64,000 bases of DNA from Luteolibacter flavescens. GTDB taxonomy: Bacteria > Verrucomicrobiota > Verrucomicrobiia > Verrucomicrobiales > Akkermansiaceae. Positions 36,262 to 44,440 of the stretch are shown here, in pieces. Where the stretch lies: NCBI RefSeq assembly GCF_025950085.1, contig NZ_JAPDDS010000011.1, positions 124,001-188,000 of the forward strand. The letters run 5' to 3'. Below the pieces are notes generated by a model. That model made no database searches. It worked only from the letters and a program-made list of their open reading frames with translations, and was not told the DNA's origin. Position 1 is the stretch's first letter. The number at the start of each line of letters is the position of its first letter. Position numbers and translations under genes: made by a program.

Positions 36262-37281
36262 ATGTCCAACAACCAATTCAACATCCCGCTCCTCGAAGCC
36301 GTGTGCCGCCGGGGCGTCCTTTGTGCCACCAGCGTCCGCTACTGGCGCGGTTGCAAGCGACTCAACGCCGAAGACCTCGGCCTTGACCCTGCCAACGTTT
36401 CCGACCGTCTCATCCAGCTCGGCCACAAGCGGCTCGTGCCACGTGAGGCCTTGGCAGCATTCGCGCTAATCGAGTCCCGCGCCCACGCCCTCGTGGAAGG
36501 ATCATCGTTCCCGTTCCTCGGCGGGATTGCCCGCTTCGTCCCCAATCCCCGGCTCGCGGCCCTCAACGAAGGGCTCGACCGATTAAAGGAAGAGTTCCGC
36601 CAGGCGGTGCTCGACTTCGTCGCCGGCTACGGCCCGCTCCGGGATCGTGCCTTGGCGGAGTGGCGGGACGCCGCACAGCACCTCAACGGCAACGCGGAGA
36701 GCCTGCTCATCACCATCGAACAGGCGTTTCCGCCCCACGGCGACATCGCCAAGCGCTTCGGCTTCGAGTCGAAGTTCTTCCAAGTGGCGGCTCCGGAGAG
36801 CCTCCGCCTGGAGGTGTCGGAGTCCATCGAGCAGATGGAGATCGCCGACCAGCGCCGCCGCGTCGCGGAGGATGCTCAGCGCCGTCTCCAATCGGACCTC
36901 GACGGATTCATCCGGGAAAGCGTCACCACGCTCCGGGAGGAAACCGCCCGGCTTGCGTCCGACGTCCTCGCGACCATCGAGGGCAGCGACGGGGGCGTGC
37001 ACCAACGCACGCTCAACCGTCTGACGACGTTCATCGACAGCTTCCGCACCTTGAACTTCGCCGGTGACGCCCAGCTCGAAGGCACCCTCGAACGCTTCCG
37101 CGAGCAACTGCTCACCCGGAGCGCCGAGGACTACCGCAACGACAGCGGCGCGATGACCAACCTGCGGGACGGCCTCAACCGTCTCCATGACGCCGCGCTC
37201 GCCATGGCCCGAACCGACGGCCGCGACGTGATCAGCCGCTTCGGCCAGTTCGGCGGTCGCCGGCTGGCCGTGGCGAGCTGA
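36262..37281 (+). CDS. DUF3150-like protein, 339 aa
   Basis: It is largely alpha-helical, with N-terminal MSNNQFNIPLLEAVCRRGVLCATSVRYWRGCKRLN and a long central coiled region (about 190-260: QMEIADQRRRVAEDAQRRLQ). Overall layout and length fit DUF3150, a family of unknown function found in plasmids, phages and ICE-like elements, often beside AAA ATPases; the match is from memory. There is no signal or membrane segment. It is preceded by a terminator and the leader CAACAACCAGCCAAC, with no Shine-Dalgarno. It shares the core with a Ycf46-type ATPase 3 kb downstream. Confidence 0.5.
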   Translation: MSNNQFNIPLLEAVCRRGVLCATSVRYWRGCKRLNAEDLGLDPANVSDRLIQLGHKRLVPREALAAFALIESRAHALVEGSSFPFLGGIARFVPNPRLAALNEGLDRLKEEFRQAVLDFVAGYGPLRDRALAEWRDAAQHLNGNAESLLITIEQAFPPHGDIAKRFGFESKFFQVAAPESLRLEVSESIEQMEIADQRRRVAEDAQRRLQSDLDGFIRESVTTLREETARLASDVLATIEGSDGGVHQRTLNRLTTFIDSFRTLNFAGDAQLEGTLERFREQLLTRSAEDYRNDSGAMTNLRDGLNRLHDAALAMARTDGRDVISRFGQFGGRRLAVAS

Positions 37282-37296
37282 ATGAACACAACCGAC

Positions 37297-37329
37297 ATGC
37301 CCTGCGGGAGCTTGCCTCCCGCCGGGCAT
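37297..37329. terminator. Stem-loop between the DUF3150-like gene and the first zincin gene
   Basis: ATGCCCTGCGGGAG pairs with CTCCCGCCGGGCAT (one mismatch) across a 5-base loop. The ATG of the next gene follows 23 bases later after an A/C-rich leader. Confidence 0.6.
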
Positions 37330-37351
37330 CGTCTAACCAGAATCACCCCAT

Positions 37352-37906
37352 ATGCCATCCTCCCTCAACAGCGAGCAGCAGAAGGCCCGTGACGCCGTTC
37401 GCCGCGCAGTGAGCTACCTCCGCCAGTGCGGAATCCGGGTGCCCCGGTTCGTGCTCACGACGAGCTGGAGCCGCTCCGTCGGCGGCGCGGAAGTTGCCTT
37501 CGACGGCCGGATCTCCCGGATGAACATGGGGCGATATCCATCAGACTTCCTCCGCGACTGGCTGGCAATGCATGAGCTCGGCCACGTCCTCTGGAACGAG
37601 CACCGTCCCCTCCGCTGGAAGAGATTTCGCGAAGCCTTTGGAACTCCAGCTCCCGACAATTACGATGAACTCTACAGGAGCGAATCCTGGAAGACCGCCG
37701 CGACGCACCGGTTATCTTGGCTGCCGGGCATCCATCGTCCGCACGGCGAACCTTCGTGGTACGGAGCCCGTGCCGGAGGAGAGGAACGGTTTTGTGAATT
37801 GCTGGGCCTGCTTTACGCGAATGAAGACTTTGCCGAGGAACCGCCAGCCGACCTCGCCGACCTCTGGGAGGTCTGTTGGGACCACGGCCTTTGCCGGATG
37901 ATCTGA
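37352..37906 (+). CDS. Zincin-type putative metallopeptidase, 184 aa
   Basis: HELGH at residues 74-78 within WLAMHELGHVLWNEH is a zinc-metallopeptidase signature. The protein is short and has no signal peptide. The third ligand may be a Glu in GGEERFCELLGLLY. An XRE/ImmA-like or SprT-like role is possible, but I see no DNA-binding domain. The next gene, 15 bp downstream, is another HExxH protein of similar size, so the pair is an operon. Substrate is unknown. Confidence 0.65.
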   Translation: MPSSLNSEQQKARDAVRRAVSYLRQCGIRVPRFVLTTSWSRSVGGAEVAFDGRISRMNMGRYPSDFLRDWLAMHELGHVLWNEHRPLRWKRFREAFGTPAPDNYDELYRSESWKTAATHRLSWLPGIHRPHGEPSWYGARAGGEERFCELLGLLYANEDFAEEPPADLADLWEVCWDHGLCRMI

Positions 37907-37921
37907 ACAACCCCACTCCCC

Positions 37922-38494
37922 ATGCCCTACTCCCGCAAAGCCACCCGACAACCGCGCCGGCACTTCGTCGGGATCCGCGACCTCGACGAAGCGAACTGGA
38001 AAGTGACCAACGAGATGGCAGCCCTTCGCGTCTGGACCGATGAGCTTCACGAGGTGGAGGTTCGCCTGGTGCCGCTGTCGCTTGATTGCTACGGCTGGAA
38101 TCAGGGGCACATCCACATTCCGCGGGTGTCAGGGGCTCAGCTGTTCGACTTGTGGCACGGCTTCCACACCCGCTTGACCGATATCCTTCGCCACGAGTTG
38201 GCCCACGCGGTCGCCGACATCCACCCGGACTTCGTCGACTCGTCCCGGTTCGTCCGCTGCTTCGGCGGCGGGCACGACGATGATGACCCCGTCCTTGAAT
38301 ACGATCCACGGCATCACGTCACCCGTTACGCCTCGGTGCGCCCGTGCGAGGACTTCGCGGAAATCTTCCACCTCTACCTGCGCCATCAGGGACGACTGCC
38401 GCAGCGGCTGGCGGTCAAGAAGCCGATCCTCAAGAAGTGGGAGTTCGTCCATCGCATGGCTGTACGCTTGGCGGCCGGTAAATGCGGCTTCTGA
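37922..38494 (+). CDS. Second zincin-type putative metallopeptidase, 190 aa
   Basis: HELAH at residues 91-95 (ILRHELAHAVADIHP) gives the zinc site, and CEDFAEIFHLYLRHQGRLP probably supplies the third ligand (Glu). The N-terminus is basic (PYSRKATRQPRRH) and no signal peptide is seen, so it is cytoplasmic. It is not a close copy of the preceding gene despite similar size and motif. The 15-bp gap indicates co-transcription. It is followed by a terminator at 38523-38555. Confidence 0.65.
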   Translation: MPYSRKATRQPRRHFVGIRDLDEANWKVTNEMAALRVWTDELHEVEVRLVPLSLDCYGWNQGHIHIPRVSGAQLFDLWHGFHTRLTDILRHELAHAVADIHPDFVDSSRFVRCFGGGHDDDDPVLEYDPRHHVTRYASVRPCEDFAEIFHLYLRHQGRLPQRLAVKKPILKKWEFVHRMAVRLAAGKCGF

Positions 38495-38522
38495 CAAGCC
38501 CGCCGCCCACCCATCCTCAACG

Positions 38523-38555
38523 CCCGCTCGCCTTCCAGGCCGGCGGGCATTTTCG
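38523..38555 (+). terminator. Probable intrinsic terminator
   Basis: GCCCGC and GCGGGC form the base of a hairpin with an inner GCC/GGC pairing, followed by ATTTTCG, about 30 bp after the second zincin gene. Confidence 0.6.
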
Positions 38556-38706
38556 TCTACTGACCTTTCCATCAACCGACTGCCCTGAATCACCCGACCT
38601 GACTGCCGCCTCCCTGACCCGCCAGCTTTTCCAACTACGACCACTCCCACAACCACCGAATCCAAAGCCACTACCCAAAACGCCAAGCATCCATTCCCGA
38701 ACCACC

Positions 38707-38746
38707 GCACGAAGGGCGGCTCCACTTACGGAGCCGCCCTTCGTGC
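38707..38746. terminator. Perfect 17-bp stem-loop
   Basis: GCACGAAGGGCGGCTCC and its exact complement surround a 6-base loop (ACTTAC). It lies 35 bp before the DUF1257 gene. 38556-38706 between the two stem-loops holds no gene I can support. Confidence 0.7.
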
Positions 38747-38780
38747 GTCCCCCCTGAACACTGAAAACCAACCAACTCAC

Positions 38781-39167
38781 ATGTCCCATTTCACGACCAT
38801 CCAGACCGAGGTCCGCGACCTCGAAGCCCTCCGCGACGCCTGCACCGAACTCGACCTCGTGCTCGAGTCCGGGATCATGTGCCGCGGCTATGCGGGGATC
38901 AACCGAGCCGCCCACCATGTGGTCCGGCTGAAAGGCCCTTACGATATCGCCGTCGATCCGTCCGAAGACGGAGGACGCTATGCGCTGACCACCGACTGGT
39001 GGGGCGGGCACGTCGAGCGCGAGGTGGGTGCCGGCTTCGGCCGTCTACTGCAAAGCTACGGCGTTCAGAAGACGATCCGGGAAGCCCGGACCCGGGGCCT
39101 TCGCTTCAGCCGTCAGATCGAGCCGGACGGCTGCGTCCTGCTCACCTTGGAAGGAGGTGCGCTGTGA
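38781..39167 (+). CDS. DUF1257 / Ycf35 family protein, 128 aa
   Basis: The opening MSHFTTIQTEVRDLEALRDAC is the hallmark of DUF1257, the bacterial relatives of chloroplast-encoded Ycf35. The middle shows RGYAGINRAAHHVVRLKGPYDIAVD and the C-terminus YGVQKTIREARTRG. Function is unknown. Here it is followed by a DUF2997-like gene with a 4-bp overlap (GTGA) and, 0.9 kb later, by a Ycf46-type AAA ATPase, a grouping known from cyanobacterial and plastid gene sets. Its leader is AACCAACCAACTCAC with no Shine-Dalgarno. Confidence 0.8.
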   Translation: MSHFTTIQTEVRDLEALRDACTELDLVLESGIMCRGYAGINRAAHHVVRLKGPYDIAVDPSEDGGRYALTTDWWGGHVEREVGAGFGRLLQSYGVQKTIREARTRGLRFSRQIEPDGCVLLTLEGGAL

Positions 39168-39364
39168 GCCGCCGCATCCTTGTCCGGGTGTCGCCGACCG
39201 GAGACATCCAGGTGGAAGCGGAGGGCTTCCAAGGCAAGGGCTGCGAGGCATCCACCCGCGAGATCGAGCAAGCCCTCGGTAACCGCACCTCCCGCACGAT
39301 CAAGCCCGAGCACCGGCACGGCGGCATTTCCGTCCAGCAACAGCAAACCCTCGGCGGGTCATGA
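39164..39364 (+). CDS. DUF2997-like small protein, 66 aa
   Basis: The sequence (RILVRVSPTGDIQVEAEGFQGKGCEASTREIEQALGNR, positions 4-41) matches the pattern of DUF2997: short strands, G-F-x-G-x-x-C, then a helix ending ALG. It is usually a companion of DUF1257. The start is GTG 39164, overlapping the DUF1257 stop, with a good Shine-Dalgarno (AAGGAGG) 7 bp before it, one of the few clear ones in the element. The stop overlaps the ATG of the next gene (ATGA). Confidence 0.7.
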   Translation: MSRRILVRVSPTGDIQVEAEGFQGKGCEASTREIEQALGNRTSRTIKPEHRHGGISVQQQQTLGGS

Positions 39365-39996
39365 GCTCGACACTCCGCTTCGACCAACAAGGAGGCATCG
39401 ATTGCCTCTACACCGAGGCGGTCGATCTCCGCGCGCTCGGACGGCTCCATGTCGTCCGGGCGACCGAGATCGCCTTCGACCCGGAGGAACAGCGCTGGGA
39501 GGTCCGCGATGCGGCCTTCGGCAAGCTCCTCCATGCCGATCCCTCCCGCGCGGCCTGTCTCGCGTGGGAATACGCAAATCTGCAACCCGCCGGAACACCC
39601 GTGCCCCCAAACACCAACTCCAGATCCCGCTCCATCATGAAGAAGTCCATCATCGTCATCCTCGTCCTCGCCGCGGTGCTCGCCGCCTGTGGTCCCGACA
39701 AAGCCAAGCTCCGCGCCGAACTCCAATCCATCGACGCGGAGCTGGCGCAGATCCACGCCGTCGCCGAACAATACCGGGCTCGTATGAGCGCGGCGGAGTT
39801 CGACGCGTTCATCGGCTCCTTCGCCGCCGGATACGGTGCCGTGTCAGGCGACTACCAGCTTGCGGGCGACGGCGTCGGCACCGCGGTCGAGTCAGCCATC
39901 CAATACGACGCATCCAGTATCTCGCTGGACCAGCTCAAGCAGCGCCACGAGCACCTCGCCAAACGTCGCGAGGAAATCGTGTCGCAGCTCGACTGA
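39361..39996 (+). CDS. In-frame join of a small protein and a lipoprotein, 211 aa
   Basis: Residues 1-92 (MSSTLRFDQQGGIDCLYTEA...) look like a small soluble protein coupled to the gene before it (ATGA). Residue 93 begins MKKSIIVILVLAAVLAACGP, a textbook lipoprotein signal, so the 119 residues from ATG 39637 could be an independent lipoprotein with coiled-coil character (RAELQSIDAELAQIHAVAEQYRA). No stop separates them. Either ATG 39637 is a second internal start, or a stop was lost and the two are fused; a signal peptide in the middle would not work normally. It is followed by a terminator. Confidence 0.6.
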   Translation: MSSTLRFDQQGGIDCLYTEAVDLRALGRLHVVRATEIAFDPEEQRWEVRDAAFGKLLHADPSRAACLAWEYANLQPAGTPVPPNTNSRSRSIMKKSIIVILVLAAVLAACGPDKAKLRAELQSIDAELAQIHAVAEQYRARMSAAEFDAFIGSFAAGYGAVSGDYQLAGDGVGTAVESAIQYDASSISLDQLKQRHEHLAKRREEIVSQLD

Positions 39997-40012
39997 AAGG
40001 CGTCAACGCCCT

Positions 40013-40050
40013 GCCCCCGGTCCTCGCGAGGACCGGGGGCTCTGTTTTCC
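40013..40050 (+). terminator. Intrinsic terminator
   Basis: GCCCCCGGTCCTCG directly followed by its exact complement makes a 28-base palindrome, then TCTGTTTTCC. It separates the DUF1257/DUF2997 group from the AAA ATPase gene. Confidence 0.8.
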
Positions 40051-40075
40051 AAACCAGTGAAATCCACCCGAATCC

Positions 40076-41599
40076 ATGAATTTGATCACGTATTTACGCG
40101 CTGGGTATCCCGGCCTTGTTCTCGTCACACCTGAAGAAGCACGCGCCGAAGCCGAACTGGCCGCCGCCTGTGCCGAACTCCAACGCCACCTCCACGCCTG
40201 GTCGTCCACCGACGGCCTGGTCGATGTCCAATCCGGCCGCGCCACCCCGTGCCCGGATCCGCTGGAAGCCCTCATGCACGTCGAAGCCCTCTTCCGCCAG
40301 GAGGGGGAACGCCACGTCGTAATGCTGCGCGACCTCCAACTCCACCTTGAACAGAACGACCCGATGCTCGTCCGCCGGCTGAAGGATCTCCTTCGCCTCG
40401 CCAAGGGTGCCGGGCACGCGCTGGTTCCCACCGGTTGCCGCTTCAAGCTGCCGCCGGAACTCGAACACGAAGTCGCCGTCATCGACCTCGACCTGCCCGA
40501 CCTTGGCAAACTCGGCGAGGTCCTCGACGGCATTCTCCGCTCCGCCGACCAGCAGCCCCTCCACGACGAAGTCCGTGAAAGTGTCCTTCATGCGGCCCTC
40601 GGCCTCACCACCGTGGAGGCGGAGAATGCCTTCGCGCTGTCCATGGTCGAATGCGGTCGCGTGGATCCGATCCTAGTCGCCCGGGAAAAGGCCCGCACCT
40701 TGAAGCGCGGTGGTCTCGTCGAAGTGATCGAGGCAAAACCGAACCTCGACGACATCGGTGGGCTCGACTCGCTCAAGCGCTGGCTGTCCCAGCGTCGCCC
40801 CGCATTCGGAGCCGCCGCTCGAGACTACGGGCTGCCGGTGCCGAAGGGGTTGCTCATCGTCGGCATCCCCGGCACCGGCAAGAGCCTCACGGCAAAAGCC
40901 ACCGCCAGCGTGCTGCAGCTCCCCCTGCTGCGTCTCGACATGGGCCGGGTGTTCGGCGGCATTGTCGGCCAGAGCGAGGCCAACCTCCGTTCGGTCATCC
41001 GGACAGCCGAGGCCATTGCCCCTTGTGTCCTGTGGTTAGATGAAATTGAGAAGGGTTTTGCGGGGAGCACTGGCAGCGGAAGTTCCGACGGTGGCACCTC
41101 GTCGCGGGTCTTCGGCTCCTTCCTGTCCTGGATGCAGGAAAAAGAGAAGCCGGTGTTCGTGGTAGCCACGGCCAATGATGTGAGCCAACTCCCGCCGGAG
41201 TTCCTGCGCAAGGGCCGGTTCGACGAGATGTTCTTCGTCGATCTGCCTGACGCGAAGGAGCGCGAGGCCATCTGGAAGATCGTCATCGCCCGGCATCGGC
41301 GTGATCCGAAGTCACAGAGCATCGCCGACCTCGCCAAGGCGACCGACGGGTTCACCGGTGCGGAAATTGAAGGTGCCTACCGGGAGGCATTGCATGAGGC
41401 GTTCGCCGAAGGACGTGAACCGCCCCCCTCGGACATCCGCTCCGCCATTGCAGCCACCACCCCGGTGTCGAAGTTGATGGAGGAGCGCATCGAAGCATTG
41501 CGGAAGTGGTCGAAGGGCCGAGCCCGTGAAGCGGGAGTTGTCGGCAAGCCGGCACCAATGTCACAACGCCCGACGCGCCGGGTGCAGTCCCTGAACTGA
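40076..41599 (+). CDS. Ycf46-type AAA+ ATPase, 507 aa
   Basis: Residues 1-225 form the N-terminal domain seen in Ycf46 proteins (GYPGLVLVTPEEARAEAEL ... VVMLRDLQLHLEQNDPMLVRRLKDLLR). The AAA+ module has Walker A GIPGTGKS (263-270), Walker B CVLWLDEIEKG, sensor-1 VVATAND and an arginine-finger-type FLRKGRFDEMFFVDLP, plus a small C-terminal helical subdomain (GFTGAEIEGAYREAL). These proteins are FtsH/Cdc48-like remodelling ATPases of unknown substrate. No membrane or protease domain is present. The gene belongs with DUF1257 and DUF2997 upstream. Confidence 0.85.
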   Translation: MNLITYLRAGYPGLVLVTPEEARAEAELAAACAELQRHLHAWSSTDGLVDVQSGRATPCPDPLEALMHVEALFRQEGERHVVMLRDLQLHLEQNDPMLVRRLKDLLRLAKGAGHALVPTGCRFKLPPELEHEVAVIDLDLPDLGKLGEVLDGILRSADQQPLHDEVRESVLHAALGLTTVEAENAFALSMVECGRVDPILVAREKARTLKRGGLVEVIEAKPNLDDIGGLDSLKRWLSQRRPAFGAAARDYGLPVPKGLLIVGIPGTGKSLTAKATASVLQLPLLRLDMGRVFGGIVGQSEANLRSVIRTAEAIAPCVLWLDEIEKGFAGSTGSGSSDGGTSSRVFGSFLSWMQEKEKPVFVVATANDVSQLPPEFLRKGRFDEMFFVDLPDAKEREAIWKIVIARHRRDPKSQSIADLAKATDGFTGAEIEGAYREALHEAFAEGREPPPSDIRSAIAATTPVSKLMEERIEALRKWSKGRAREAGVVGKPAPMSQRPTRRVQSLN

Positions 41600-41678
41600 G
41601 TATTTATTCGATAGGGAGGCTGATCGAGCTGCCACGGTGCCCGCCTGGTCTGTGACGGAACGTGTTGTCGCGAACCCC

Positions 41679-41711
41679 AAGTGGCCGTCTTGTGAAGGCG
41701 GCCACTTGTTT
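41679..41711 (+). terminator. Probable intrinsic terminator
   Basis: AAGTGGCCGTC pairs with GGCGGCCACTT around a 7-base loop and is followed by GTTTTCCC, 80 bp after the ATPase stop. 41712-41820 holds no clear gene; the ORF entering the next gene from 41662 is open there, but its sequence is low quality. Confidence 0.65.
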
Positions 41712-41820
41712 TCCCTCATCACCAAAGGTTCCGCGTGGAAGTCCGATCCGGGACCAGATCTCCGTTCTTGTCGACAAGCCGTTCGCCTTCGAAAATCCCA
41801 GAAGCCAGCGTTCATCAATC

Positions 41821-42783
41821 GTGAAGTTCCCCCTCCATCGATCCATCGGCTTCTTGGCTGGTCTGTACCTCCTAACCTTCCTTGCCTGGGCATGGTGGGA
41901 TTCAAATCACCGAATTTCCTTCGCGCGAAAGGATGGGTGGGAGCTGCGCAGCCACTGCTCCGGGATCTCCGTGACGTTCACCACCAGACCGCGGTCGTTG
42001 GAATTTGGAAGCAGCCGGTTCGGCAGGTTCTCGTCTCGCTCAAGGTATTACTCTGTGCCACCCTCTCATCTACTGAGGGGCTCCGGAGTTCCTCATCCCT
42101 CGACCTCTTATGGATCTCTCATCGATGGTCGTAGTTACTGCTGGGATCGTAAAGAGGAGTTTTTACACCGGTCGACCCAAGACTGGACGCGCTTCATTCC
42201 ATACTGGCAAATCTTCCTCGCAGTCGCAGTACCGTGGGCTGGGCTCCTTGTTTGGACCAGTCGCCACTCGGCTCCTGCGAACTTTGTCCGCCGCACCATT
42301 CACGTTTGGTCCGGACCGCTTGTCGTGTGCTGCGTCACGTTGGCTTGGTTGGACTCGGCCACCCGGACATCTCACGTGAGGATCGGTGATTGGGTGCTTG
42401 AAAGTTCGAATTCGGGATTCTCGATCTCTCGCACCAGCTTTGTGTGGTACGGGAGCGGGGTGGAGTATGGCCGCCATTTGAGGAACAAAGAATACGTATG
42501 CGCTTTTAGCTATCTGCCCGCACCGATGCTTGTGATAGGCCAGAACACGCCACCCCTGACCAATTCCATATTGAGCTATTCGATCAATGGGCAGGAGGTA
42601 ACCCGCTCCTTCCGCGAGTATCTGGTGGCGACCTACAAACATCGGCCAAGACGCGATTGGGTGATGTTCGTTCCCCATTGGCTTATCCTATTAGCCACGA
42701 TGCCGACGTGGCTTGTCTTCTTCATCTGGCGTCGACGACGCCAGATGGGAGTCTCTCCTGCGATCCCTGAACCCTTGGTCTAA
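41821..42783 (+). CDS. Membrane protein with two repeated halves, 320 aa
   Basis: The frame is open from 41662, but I choose GTG 41821, which gives a membrane start (VKFPLHRSIGFLAGLYLLTFLAWAWWDS). Helices lie near residues 8-26, 124-145, 155-175 and 290-308. The two halves look alike: WDSNHRISF ... RFIPYWQIFLAVAVPWAGLLVW and LDSATRTSHV ... MFVPHWLILLATMPTWLVFFIW, suggesting internal duplication. I do not recognise the family beyond similar small membrane proteins of Verrucomicrobia. No context link is evident. It is less GC-rich than the core genes. Confidence 0.6.
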   Translation: MKFPLHRSIGFLAGLYLLTFLAWAWWDSNHRISFARKDGWELRSHCSGISVTFTTRPRSLEFGSSRFGRFSSRSRYYSVPPSHLLRGSGVPHPSTSYGSLIDGRSYCWDRKEEFLHRSTQDWTRFIPYWQIFLAVAVPWAGLLVWTSRHSAPANFVRRTIHVWSGPLVVCCVTLAWLDSATRTSHVRIGDWVLESSNSGFSISRTSFVWYGSGVEYGRHLRNKEYVCAFSYLPAPMLVIGQNTPPLTNSILSYSINGQEVTRSFREYLVATYKHRPRRDWVMFVPHWLILLATMPTWLVFFIWRRRRQMGVSPAIPEPLV

Positions 42784-42873
42784 CGAGCTGTCCCGAAAGT
42801 TCGCAGCATCCGTCACGTGAGCGTGGCCGGCACCGATAAGGGCTTTGGGGAAAAACTCCGAGCCATCGATTGA

Positions 42874-42984
42874 TCATCTCTCCAGCATCGTCGTCAGCCC
42901 AGCCGGGAGCCCATCCCGGGACTTCGTCCGCTTCAGTTCGGCCTGCGTGATTAGCCCCCGCTGCAGGCCTTGCAGTCCCGGCAT
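42874..42984 (-). CDS. Small ORF coupled to AbiEii, 36 aa
   Basis: The ATG of this reading frame overlaps the AbiEii stop (ATGA). It reads MPGLQGLQRGLITQAELKR, then ends TKSRDGLPAGLTTMLER. It is basic and probably helical, with no known motif. The ATGA overlap and protein-like composition argue for translation, but its size means chance is possible. It could be the tail of a third component or a degraded gene. The remaining DNA to the convergent gene at 42783 shows nothing else. Confidence 0.4.
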   Translation of the reverse strand: MPGLQGLQRGLITQAELKRTKSRDGLPAGLTTMLER

Positions 42985-43829
42985 CAATCCTGCCAGCCGA
43001 ATGGCAACGCCGCCCGGATCACCCGCACCACCTCCACGAAGTCCGCTGGCGCACCGGTCAGGATGTTGCGGTTCAGGAACGCTTTCCACATCGCCTGCTT
43101 CAGCCGACCGAATTCGTCGCTCAACCCCGTGGGACATTCCTCGGGAAAAGCCGTGCCGCGGCGCTGGAAGGTGCCGTGGATGCTTGCCGCCAACTGGCTC
43201 CGATCAAGCTGATCGCCGGTCAGCAGGAAGTGCAGGTCGAAGAAGTCCTTCAGCCGGCTATTCTGGAGGTCGAGCACCACCAGCGCATCCAGTTTCTCCG
43301 CCACCACCGTCTCCGGCGGATAGACCCGGATCACCGGAGCCGGCAGGGTGCCGAGCAGCACCGGGAACTCGCGCTCCTGCGGTGGCGGATCTACGGCATC
43401 GCCAAAGCCGACGTCCACCTGGATGGGGATGCGGATGTTGCCCAAGCGCGCGGTCATTTTCACCCGGACTCCTCCATACGACGCGTCCTCGCGGATCGGC
43501 TCGGCCACCGGATCGCTGAACTTCAGGCCGTCGTCGGGAACCTCGGCGGCAACAATGCGCCGGAAAACTCCAGCCACACGCTCGGGTTCCGGAGTTCCGC
43601 GCCCGAGTAGATCGAGATCTCGTGTCGGCCGGCGGGTATCGCCACCCCAGACATGGTAGAGCATCGCGCCCTTAAGCACGAAAGCGGCCGCCTCTCCCGA
43701 AGCTTGCAAGCGAAACAGCAGGCGCTCCAAGCCGTACTGGACCAGCAAGGTATCGAAGACGACTCCGCGTTCCCGGCTGAGGTTGATCAGGCGCTGGCGG
43801 ATCGATTCGACAAGTCCCTCGGATTTCAT
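42984..43829 (-). CDS. AbiEii-type nucleotidyltransferase toxin, 281 aa
   Basis: The N-terminal half has FVLKGAMLYHVWGG (51-64) and RPTRDLDLL (67-75), the K-G and D-x-D motifs of the AbiEii/AbiGii nucleotidyltransferase toxins of type IV toxin-antitoxin and abortive-infection systems. ETVVAEKLDALV and RLKDFFDLHFLL (about 165-200) are also typical. I chose ATG 43829, which overlaps the AbiEi stop by 4 bp. The frame extends upstream but runs into the antitoxin gene. The family modifies tRNA ends in related toxins; here that is inference. Confidence 0.87.
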   Translation of the reverse strand: MKSEGLVESIRQRLINLSRERGVVFDTLLVQYGLERLLFRLQASGEAAAFVLKGAMLYHVWGGDTRRPTRDLDLLGRGTPEPERVAGVFRRIVAAEVPDDGLKFSDPVAEPIREDASYGGVRVKMTARLGNIRIPIQVDVGFGDAVDPPPQEREFPVLLGTLPAPVIRVYPPETVVAEKLDALVVLDLQNSRLKDFFDLHFLLTGDQLDRSQLAASIHGTFQRRGTAFPEECPTGLSDEFGRLKQAMWKAFLNRNILTGAPADFVEVVRVIRAALPFGWQD

Positions 43830-44440
43830 GAAAGCAGGCTCTCCAGGTAGGGCTTCATCACGCGCGTCATGCGGAATCTCTCCGCCAGCCGGTTGAGTTC
43901 CTTGAGCTGGAATCTCCGTCCCCTCCACGCCTCGCGAAGCGCCTCGATGGCCACGTCGATGCCGATCTTGTTCCGCTGGCGGAAGAGATCCACGACGGTG
44001 CGGGCGACCGAATAGACCGGCACCTTGGCTCCCTCGATCCCGTGCCATTGCAGTCCCTCGTCCAGCGCGTCCACCTGACAACGTACCACCCTCAGGGGCA
44101 GTGCCGCTTCCTCCGGTACACGGACCGTGCGAGGTAGGGTGATCCACACCTCTCGCGGGTTCTGAGTGGTCAGCCCGTGGAAAGCCAGCGCACTCAGGTG
44201 GCTGATCCTCGCCGACGGAATGCGGGTGACCACCATCACCAGCGTGTGGTTCTCGGTCGCGGGCACATCGGGCAGCGCGTAAAGTCCGCGCCCGATATGC
44301 ACTACTCCTCCTTCCCGCGCTGCCCGACGCAGCGATTCACGAGAAATCCCCCGAGACTCCAGATCCCTGGAGCGCAGCACGGTGGCCCCTCCGAAGGCCC
44401 GAGCCAGCGGATCCATTTCGGACCGGCGATTTGCAGTCAT
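43826..44440 (-). CDS. AbiEi-type antitoxin, about 204 aa
   Basis: An N-terminal winged HTH (FGGATVLRSRDLESRGISRESLRRAAREGGVVHIGRGLYAL) is followed by the AbiEi body (RISHLSALAFHGL, VYSVARTVVDLFRQRNKIG, ALREAWRG). It pairs with the AbiEii gene by a 4-bp overlap. AbiEi proteins neutralise the toxin and repress their own promoter. I chose ATG 44440; a GTG at 44455 is in frame. The region just upstream is AT-rich with a short palindrome over the start, a likely autoregulatory site. Confidence 0.85.
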   Translation of the reverse strand: MTANRRSEMDPLARAFGGATVLRSRDLESRGISRESLRRAAREGGVVHIGRGLYALPDVPATENHTLVMVVTRIPSARISHLSALAFHGLTTQNPREVWITLPRTVRVPEEAALPLRVVRCQVDALDEGLQWHGIEGAKVPVYSVARTVVDLFRQRNKIGIDVAIEALREAWRGRRFQLKELNRLAERFRMTRVMKPYLESLLS

